From: GCA-2748575 sp965222725
GTDB lineage: Bacteria; Pseudomonadota; Gammaproteobacteria; Pseudomonadales; Ketobacteraceae
DNA length: 64,000 nucleotides
Reading direction: 5' to 3'
NCBI GenBank assembly: GCA_965222725.1
Contig: OZ244969.1
Span: 2,914,001-2,978,000, forward strand
Shown in pieces: positions 58,287 through 64,000 of this stretch. A program made the position numbers and the translations under genes. The notes under the pieces were generated by a model. The model was not told the origin of the DNA. It saw nothing but the letters and a program-made list of their open reading frames with translations, and searched no databases. Every line of letters starts with the position of its first letter. Position 1 is the stretch's first letter.

Positions 58287-60740
58287 GTGTTTTGCCGGTG
58301 AATAGCCGGCATCGTTATCTGTATTCTGTTGCCCCAGCCAGCGCTGCAATAATCCCTGTACCGTTTTCTGGTTGATGGGTTTGGGCACAAAGCCGTTCAT
58401 GCCGCAGTCGTAGCAGCGGGCTTCATCTTCCGACATGGTATTGGCGGTTACCGCGACAATGGGCACCAGCTGATTGCCGTTGGTGAGCTGGCGAATGGAC
58501 CGGGTCGCTTCAAAGCCGTCCATGACCGGCATCTGGCAATCCATCAGGATAAGGTCCACCCGGTATTCCTTCAGCAATTCCACGGCCTTTGCGCCATTAT
58601 CTGCTGACAGAGTGGAGTAGCCCTGTTTTTCCACCATCTTTGTCAGCACTTTCAGGTTAACCGGGTTGTCTTCCACCAGCAGTATCTGCTTGTTTCTGGG
58701 AGGTGTTGGGGTAGTTCGGGTGTTCAGCGCGTGGGGCATCTCCTCGCCGGGTATTGCCCGTTGCTGTCCGGTGTTCTCAAGTTGCAGTCGCAGGGTGAAG
58801 GCGGTTCCCTGGCCAACCCGGGATTCCACTTCCAGTTTCCCCTGGAGCTTGTCCGTCAGGGCTCTGGCCAGAGACAGGCCAATCCCCAGGCCTTCATACT
58901 GGCGCTTGAAGGAACCGTCTCCCTGCTGGAAGGCGATAAAAATATCCTTGAGGGTTTCCGGTGACATACCGATACCCGTGTCTTTCACGGTGACGGCCAG
59001 CTGATCGTGGCCGACAGCAGAATCCGCAGACGTCAGTCTGGCGGTGATCCGGATTTCTCCCTGACTGGTAAATTTCAGGGCGTTGCCCAACAGTTGATTC
59101 AGTATTTTCTGAATGATGCGTGGGTCGTTGCGGTAGATTCGGTTCAGCAGAAGCGGGTCGTCAGGCTCCAGCCGGAACTGGAAATCAAGCTGTTTGCGGT
59201 GGGCTTTACCCTTGAACTGAATCACGATCGGTTCCAGCATTTCGCTCAGGGTAAAGTCTTTGATAAAGGGGCGGAACTCACCGGATTCCACATCGGTGAA
59301 GTCGAGAATATTTTCCACCAGCGACATCATCTTGCGGGAACTGCGATAGATATCGTTCACATACTGGATCTTGTCTTCATCGCAGTCACTGTCGCTGAGC
59401 AGATCGGTGGCGCCCACAATGCCGTTCATGGGGGTGCGTAATTCATGGCTGACCGCGGTCAGAAAATTGCGCTGCAACAACATGCTTTTTTCCAGTTTGA
59501 TGTTGGTTTCACGCAGTTTTTCGTGGGCTTCTTTCTGGATCTGCTGTTTTTCTTCGCGCATCTGGTTAATTCGATCAGCCAGTGCGAAAGACAGCAACAT
59601 GACTTCCGCCAGTTCGCCCATGTGAATAAAGTAATGCGCGATGGGTGATTCCAGCATGACACCCATATAGCGCAGACAACTCAGAAACAGTCCCAGAATC
59701 AGCAGGCTCCAGGCCAGCAGAAAGTAGCGGCCGGTGCGGCTTCGTTGCCGGGTACAGATGATGCCTGCCAACAAGGCGCACAGGCCGAACATCGCCACCA
59801 GGCCGGTGGCGATGTAGGTGAGCACATAGTTGTCTACCAGGAATACCCACGGCAGTGCTGCCAGGGCAAGCCACTGTAATGCCTGCAGCCAGCGATTGAG
59901 TCTGGGGGCGTGACTTTCCAGGTCGAGAAACCCGCGCACAAACAGGGATCCCAGGCAGGCGGCGGCACAGATACTGAAGTAGATTCCGTTGTGACTGAGC
60001 CAGAGCGAGTAGGGTGCCACCAGCTCTTGATAGGTACCGTCGTGAGAAGCCAGTGCCCAGGTTGCCGCACTGATATAGGCGACATAGTGCAGGTAGTTGC
60101 GATCCCGGATGCTGATGTAGAGAAAGCTGTTGTACAGAATCATGGCCAGCAGAACGCCATAGATAATGCCAAGAATCCGGTTTTCCCGGTTGGTGGTGTG
60201 TTGGCTGGCTTCCGGCTTCATCAGGCTGGTGTTGATGATAACCGGGCCCTTGGTGGCCACCCGCAGGTAAAGCTCAACCTGCTGATCCGCCGTGGGCTTC
60301 AGGTTCAGGGGAAAGCTGAAATGCCGGCCTGGCAGAGGGCGTTTTTCCGGTTGTACCAGATTGCCGCTGCTTTGCTTTTCACGGGTACCGTCAGGGTACA
60401 AGGCATAGAGTGTCAGCCATTCGATGGGGCAATAATCGAACTGTAGTTGCCAGCGGGTCTGTTGTACCTGGTGGTGATCAATCCTGGCTCTCAGCCAGAT
60501 GACCGAGCGGGTAACGCCCTGATTGCCATGTTGCTTCAGGGAGCGAAAACGGTGGTTATAGGCGCCGGAGCTGACCTCATCAATGGTCAGGGTGCCTTCA
60601 GGGTCTTCCAGGTAGTCAAAATACTCATTGAAAGCATAGTCGGACCGACCCGGTTCGAGCATCAGTGGACTGGCTGAAGCAGCTTCCATGAGCAGCAGCA
60701 AGCTGAGCAGCCCGGCAATGAAAGGGGCGATTTTGTGCAT
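58281..60740 (-). CDS. 7TMR-DISM hybrid sensor histidine kinase
   Basis: This 819-residue membrane sensor begins with a signal peptide, a periplasmic 7TMR-DISM extracellular domain (about 25-180) and a seven-helix membrane domain (about 190-395). Then come a coiled coil, HisKA with phospho-His near residue 432 (TAVSHELRTPMNG), a HATPase (LLGNALKFTS, VKDTGIGMS, GLGIGLSLA) and a C-terminal receiver (LLVEDNPVN; Asp in LILMDCQMPVMDG, near residue 732). The receiver means phosphate must leave through an Hpt protein; the Hpt gene at 55489 is the nearest candidate. Such kinases often respond to carbohydrate-like ligands or surface contact. Confidence 0.9.
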   Translation of the reverse strand: MHKIAPFIAGLLSLLLLMEAASASPLMLEPGRSDYAFNEYFDYLEDPEGTLTIDEVSSGAYNHRFRSLKQHGNQGVTRSVIWLRARIDHHQVQQTRWQLQFDYCPIEWLTLYALYPDGTREKQSSGNLVQPEKRPLPGRHFSFPLNLKPTADQQVELYLRVATKGPVIINTSLMKPEASQHTTNRENRILGIIYGVLLAMILYNSFLYISIRDRNYLHYVAYISAATWALASHDGTYQELVAPYSLWLSHNGIYFSICAAACLGSLFVRGFLDLESHAPRLNRWLQALQWLALAALPWVFLVDNYVLTYIATGLVAMFGLCALLAGIICTRQRSRTGRYFLLAWSLLILGLFLSCLRYMGVMLESPIAHYFIHMGELAEVMLLSFALADRINQMREEKQQIQKEAHEKLRETNIKLEKSMLLQRNFLTAVSHELRTPMNGIVGATDLLSDSDCDEDKIQYVNDIYRSSRKMMSLVENILDFTDVESGEFRPFIKDFTLSEMLEPIVIQFKGKAHRKQLDFQFRLEPDDPLLLNRIYRNDPRIIQKILNQLLGNALKFTSQGEIRITARLTSADSAVGHDQLAVTVKDTGIGMSPETLKDIFIAFQQGDGSFKRQYEGLGIGLSLARALTDKLQGKLEVESRVGQGTAFTLRLQLENTGQQRAIPGEEMPHALNTRTTPTPPRNKQILLVEDNPVNLKVLTKMVEKQGYSTLSADNGAKAVELLKEYRVDLILMDCQMPVMDGFEATRSIRQLTNGNQLVPIVAVTANTMSEDEARCYDCGMNGFVPKPINQKTVQGLLQRWLGQQNTDNDAGYSPAKHL

Positions 60741-60940
60741 GACGTTGGGTGCTACGCAGACTCATCAACAACCGGTGCCGGCAGGGGAATCCTTATGATG
60801 CAGGTGGCAACCGGAATAGTTTCAACTGAAGTTAAAGCCTAGTACAGATATGGGATATCTCCCGGCGGTATTGCAAAAACGCCACACAGTTAACAAATGA
60901 TTACATAATGCCCAGGTGGTCGATCCAGGTAGCCCTTTTA

Positions 60941-61399
60941 CTAGGCCTCAGCGGCCTCGGTTACCGGTTCGATGTGAACAGCGGTCTTTATGGAATTGGC
61001 TATAAAGCAGTTGCGGCTGGTGGCGTCGTGAAGGGCGGCCAGCTGGGATTCGCTGGGCTGGTTACCCTGAAAGGAAATTCGCGGGCGCAGCAGAATGCGG
61101 GTTACGGCAATGCGGTTTTCGTGGTTCATTTCCAGTACGCCGATAGCTTCATCATGATAGCGGGATACCACAAAGCCCTGTTTTACTGCCATGGCCATGA
61201 GTGACAGCATATGGCAGCTGGCAACCGAAGCCACGTAGGCGGATTCCGGGTCTATCATACCCTGCTGAGCAACCGTAGCATGACTGGCGTTGTGAATGGT
61301 CACGCCATTGTCGAACGCCCAGCTGTAGGTTTCCTGGCCATCGGCCTGCTTTTCCCAGTGGATAATTGCTTTGTGCTTAGCTGCTTTGTAGTCTGCCAT
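60941..61399 (-). CDS. OsmC-family peroxiredoxin-like protein
   Basis: This 152-residue protein belongs to the OsmC/Ohr family of thiol peroxidases. Both catalytic cysteines are present, in VASVASCHMLS and SRNCFIANS, and a conserved Arg and Glu lie in the N-terminal half. The sequence is closer to the OsmC-related group than to Ohr. It stands alone between the hybrid kinase (200 bases away) and a DUF445 gene. I see no terminator or clear regulatory site around it. Confidence 0.85.
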   Translation of the reverse strand: MADYKAAKHKAIIHWEKQADGQETYSWAFDNGVTIHNASHATVAQQGMIDPESAYVASVASCHMLSLMAMAVKQGFVVSRYHDEAIGVLEMNHENRIAVTRILLRPRISFQGNQPSESQLAALHDATSRNCFIANSIKTAVHIEPVTEAAEA

Positions 61400-61472
61400 A
61401 ATGATGTTCCGGAATCTGATTCTGGGCCTGCCAACGGCTGTGGCTTGCCAATCACAATAGGGTGTTACAGCC

Positions 61473-62678
61473 TCAGAAAAACTGCAACAGAGCGAAGCCC
61501 GCCAATAACCCGCAACAGGCGGAGATTACCTGCAAGGGAATTTTTTCTGCCTGCATAATGGGCCATACCAGGGACTTGAACTGATCGTCGTCGATGTCAT
61601 CGATGGACTGGATAAAAAGCTCTTTCAAGGCACTGGCCCTCTCCTGATTAAAGCGCTTATCGTTCAGAGGTTCCAGTAATGCGTCGGCAATATGTTCCAC
61701 CAGGGTCTGCTTGATATCCACAAAGCCTTCCAGGCCGGCGGTGACCTGCACAAATGACCGAATCAGGTTGTGGTCGACGATTTTGTTCACGTGCTTCTTG
61801 ATGAGCACCATGGCGTGCTTTGATTTCGGGCCTTTAAACACTTCGTCAAAGATGTTTTCGCTGGTAAGGATTTCTTCGCTGAGAATAGTGATAAAGGTAT
61901 TCAGGATCCGGTCTTTGTGCTGTTTAAAGTTATTGCGCCAGGTGATGCCAAAAAAACGGACTTCCACGGGGGTAAAAAGCCAGCGCAGGGCAATCCAGCT
62001 GGTGAGCACCAGCAGGCCGGCCAGTCCGGCGGGCAGTACCCACCAAATGTCGGTGATCAGCCAGGCCGCCAGGGGAATCCAGCTGAGCACTGAGCAGGTA
62101 ATAGCAAAAAACCAGGCGATTTTATTCAGGGTGGCGCCGGTACAGTCCTGAAACAGGTCCACCAGCTGTTTGGGGTTCTGTTCGAACTGCTTTACCACCA
62201 TATGTTCGATTTTTACGATCCAGAGAATCTGATCGCCGATTTCTTCAATGATGTCGTCCACCACCCGGGGCAGCATGCGGTGCATGCGGGCATACATGCG
62301 GTTTTTCAGGGTGACAGGTAAGTTTTCCCAGAGCACGGTGTGGTTCACCAGCATAACCTCATCCACCAGGGTATCCAGTTGGGGGCGCAGATTGCCGGTG
62401 ATATGGGTAACGATACGTTCGGGGCTGAGGTATTCAAACACCTGACCCACATGGGCAAACGGCTGGATCAGATCTTTGCTGAGGGATGCGGCAATGTCGC
62501 CGGCGTTTTTGGGGATGATGCCCTGCCAGCGGAAGGGCCCGACACCGCGCTGCTGCAGGGGATTAAAGGAAAGCCACAGCGCCAGCCAGTGGCTGAGCCA
62601 GCCCAGCAAGCCTGTCATAACGGCGACAGCTGACAGCAAAATCCACAAGGGGATTTCATCAGGCGGGGACATCAACAT
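61473..62678 (-). CDS. DUF445-family membrane protein
   Basis: This 401-residue protein belongs to DUF445 (related to YheB). It has a membrane helix at each end (about 12-35 and 380-400), a central hydrophobic pair at about 195-245 (WVLPAGLAGLLVLTSWIALRWLF), and long helical soluble segments with the family pattern WENLPVTLKNRMYARMHR and GPKSKHAMVLIKKH. The biochemical role of the family is unknown. It is a clear paralogue of the next gene on the same strand, from which it is separated by 272 bases. Confidence 0.82.
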   Translation of the reverse strand: MLMSPPDEIPLWILLSAVAVMTGLLGWLSHWLALWLSFNPLQQRGVGPFRWQGIIPKNAGDIAASLSKDLIQPFAHVGQVFEYLSPERIVTHITGNLRPQLDTLVDEVMLVNHTVLWENLPVTLKNRMYARMHRMLPRVVDDIIEEIGDQILWIVKIEHMVVKQFEQNPKQLVDLFQDCTGATLNKIAWFFAITCSVLSWIPLAAWLITDIWWVLPAGLAGLLVLTSWIALRWLFTPVEVRFFGITWRNNFKQHKDRILNTFITILSEEILTSENIFDEVFKGPKSKHAMVLIKKHVNKIVDHNLIRSFVQVTAGLEGFVDIKQTLVEHIADALLEPLNDKRFNQERASALKELFIQSIDDIDDDQFKSLVWPIMQAEKIPLQVISACCGLLAGFALLQFF

Positions 62679-62897
62679 TCTTTCAATCCGCCTCCATGTC
62701 TATCAGCCAGATGCATAGGGTAGTTGGGTGAGGTGTGGTTCAAACGGGCGCTTTTTTTCTTTATTTATCAGAGGCCTTCCGGGTCAAGCAGCCATTCTAC
62801 TGAAAAAAACACCGAAATTGTATTGTTGCTGAGGTAAAAAACATTGGCTGCTGCACGTTGGGGGTAACGCGGTGCAGCCACCCGGAGCGAGCTGACA

Positions 62898-62919
62898 GCG
62901 CGGGATGGGGCACCCGCGC
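62898..62919. other. G+C-rich stem-loop between DUF445 genes
   Basis: GCGCGGG (62898-62904) pairs perfectly with CCCGCGC (62913-62919) around an eight-base loop. No T-tract follows on either strand, so I do not call it a terminator. It lies just downstream of the right-hand DUF445 gene. Confidence 0.35.
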
Positions 62920-62950
62920 AGGGGAGGTGTTGAGGTCGGGTTTGTACGTT

Positions 62951-64000
62951 TTAAAAGGTGGTTCCGGCAAACATGATAAACAGCTGGCCGATACCGGCAC
63001 CCAGGCCCAGTACACCACCTACCAGAATCAGTATCCATTCATCTTCCTGGAAGGCTGGCCGTAGCAGATCCTGAAACTCCTCCGAGGTCATGGCCTGCAT
63101 GCGATCCCGGAACATGCGTTCTACCACCACCCCCCGCTCTTTGGTAAAGACCGGATCATCAAAAGAGTTCAGGGACATTTCAATGGTTTTTTCCTCGATG
63201 GTGCGCTTCAGGTCCACAAAGCCTTCCGGCCCTACGGTGAGCTGCGCTACGGTTTTCATCACACCACCGTCTATCAGCGGCCGCAGGTGCTTTTTGATCA
63301 GCCCTTTGGTGCGGTCGGATTTGGGGCCCCGGAAGATCTCTCCCATAACGACGCCGATGGTGAGTATGTCGGTGGTGACCAGCCGGCAGAAAACTTCGGA
63401 TACGGCATTCTGACGTTTCAGGAACAGACCCTGCAAGGTGATGCGCCAGGGCAGGGGCCAGATGCGGATTTTAATGGGATTCAGGGGGCGGAAAATCAGG
63501 TTCAGGGCCAGCCAGTTGGTGGCAATACCTACCAGGAATCCGAAGAAGGGCAGCACCCAGTAAGCGGGGTAGGAAAACCATACAAACATCTGCGCAACCC
63601 CGAACAGAAAACCGAACCAGGCACCGGAGTTGATAACGAATCGCAGTTCCGCATCCCCGCACTCCTGGAACACCCGGTTGAGCAGGTTCTTGTCGGTGCA
63701 AAGCTGCTTGATGATGAGTTCTTCGGGGTCGATCAGATCTTCGATATTGGCCTGCATGTCTTCCAGCATGCTGTCCATGATCTGTGGTAGCTGTCGGCGG
63801 GCCCTGCTGTATACCCGGTTCTTCACCACGTTGGGCAGGTTTTCCCAGAGTACGGCGTTCTTTTCCGACATGATGTCGTCGGTGAATTCCTCGATTCGGG
63901 AATCGGCGACCTTGATAATGTGATGGGCAATGGCTTCGGGCTCGAACTCCTCAAAGATCTCGCTCATGGTGCTGATCTTGGTGAGCGTGTTTTCCACGAC
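62951..64000 (-). CDS. DUF445-family membrane protein, N-terminus outside window
   Basis: This partial DUF445 protein shares with its neighbour the signatures VLWENLPNVVKNRVYSRARR, GPKSDRTKGLIKKHLRP and GPEGFVDLKRTIEE. It has central hydrophobic helices (WVLPFFGFLVGIATNWLALNLIF) and a C-terminal membrane helix (GVLGLGAGIGQLFIMFA). A GTG at 63997 could be read as a start, but the frame is open to the right edge and the neighbour has about 90 more N-terminal residues, so I treat it as cut. Confidence 0.82.
   Translation of the reverse strand, partial: VVENTLTKISTMSEIFEEFEPEAIAHHIIKVADSRIEEFTDDIMSEKNAVLWENLPNVVKNRVYSRARRQLPQIMDSMLEDMQANIEDLIDPEELIIKQLCTDKNLLNRVFQECGDAELRFVINSGAWFGFLFGVAQMFVWFSYPAYWVLPFFGFLVGIATNWLALNLIFRPLNPIKIRIWPLPWRITLQGLFLKRQNAVSEVFCRLVTTDILTIGVVMGEIFRGPKSDRTKGLIKKHLRPLIDGGVMKTVAQLTVGPEGFVDLKRTIEEKTIEMSLNSFDDPVFTKERGVVVERMFRDRMQAMTSEEFQDLLRPAFQEDEWILILVGGVLGLGAGIGQLFIMFAGTTF

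Noticed and set aside
1..64000. Mobile elements, CRISPR arrays, tRNA or rRNA genes
   Set aside because: I found no transposase, integrase, terminal inverted repeats, spaced repeats or tRNA-like cloverleaf that I could support by reading.

Overview
The window reads as one end-to-end locus of a polarly flagellated, RpoN/FleQ-controlled gammaproteobacterium. The reasons are the fleQ, fleS-fleR, fliEFGHIJ order, a sigma54-type promoter in front of fleS, a Che2-like chemotaxis cluster and an HsbA/HsbR-like partner-switching pair. I cannot name the genus from sequence alone. I see no rRNA, tRNA, CRISPR array, insertion sequence or phage gene. Both ends cut a gene: a GT41 glycosyltransferase on the left and a DUF445 membrane protein on the right.

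Bases 1-29800 are a glycan-biosynthesis island that abuts the flagellar regulator. A HMW1C-like (GT41) glycosyltransferase opens a plus-strand run with a NeuD/PglD-type acyltransferase, an acyl-adenylating ligase, a Gfo/Idh oxidoreductase, an acyl carrier protein, a FkbM-type methyltransferase, gmhA and a GDP-fucose-synthase-like reductase. A short minus-strand pair follows (HddA-like heptose kinase and a glycosyltransferase). After an 894-base gene-poor stretch with a 13-bp tandem repeat comes a plus-strand run: a putative non-heme iron oxygenase, a HemN-like radical SAM enzyme, a PhyH oxygenase, a zinc dehydrogenase, an aldo/keto reductase and two methyltransferases. An eight-gene minus-strand operon (26072 down to 19001) encodes a B12-type radical SAM protein, a DJ-1/PfpI protein, a GDP-fucose-synthase paralogue that has lost its catalytic residues, a cupin, an enolase-superfamily enzyme, a TPP-dependent E1 alpha/beta pair and a thiamine-binding protein. 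A last plus-strand run encodes a ColD-like PLP enzyme with His in place of Lys, an HddC-like nucleotidyltransferase, an SDR enzyme and GmhB. GmhA, HddA, GmhB and HddC together make a GDP-D-glycero-D-manno-heptose pathway. I infer that the island builds an unusual nucleotide-activated, probably heptose-derived, decorated sugar for flagellin or another surface protein.

Bases 29997-43209 are the flagellar block: fleQ, then a convergent PHP-family lipoprotein set between fleQ and fleSR, then the FleS/FleR two-component system, then fliE, F, G, H, I and J (MS ring, rotor switch and export ATPase with its regulators), mostly with overlapping starts and stops.

Bases 43445-55833 are a signalling block: a STAS protein, CheY, CheA, CheW, a triple-PAS chemoreceptor with a CheR-tethering tail, CheR, CheD, CheB, a small degenerate MCP-like membrane protein, a second STAS protein, a REC-PP2C-HATPase regulator and an Hpt protein, closed by a strong bidirectional terminator. 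The order CheY-CheA-CheW-MCP-CheR-CheD-CheB matches the che2 cluster of Pseudomonas aeruginosa.

Bases 55925-64000 hold a response regulator with a C-terminal membrane anchor, a serine hydrolase of the beta-lactamase fold, a 7TMR-DISM hybrid histidine kinase, an OsmC protein and two DUF445 membrane proteins. These look like ordinary chromosomal genes apart from the membrane-anchored regulator.
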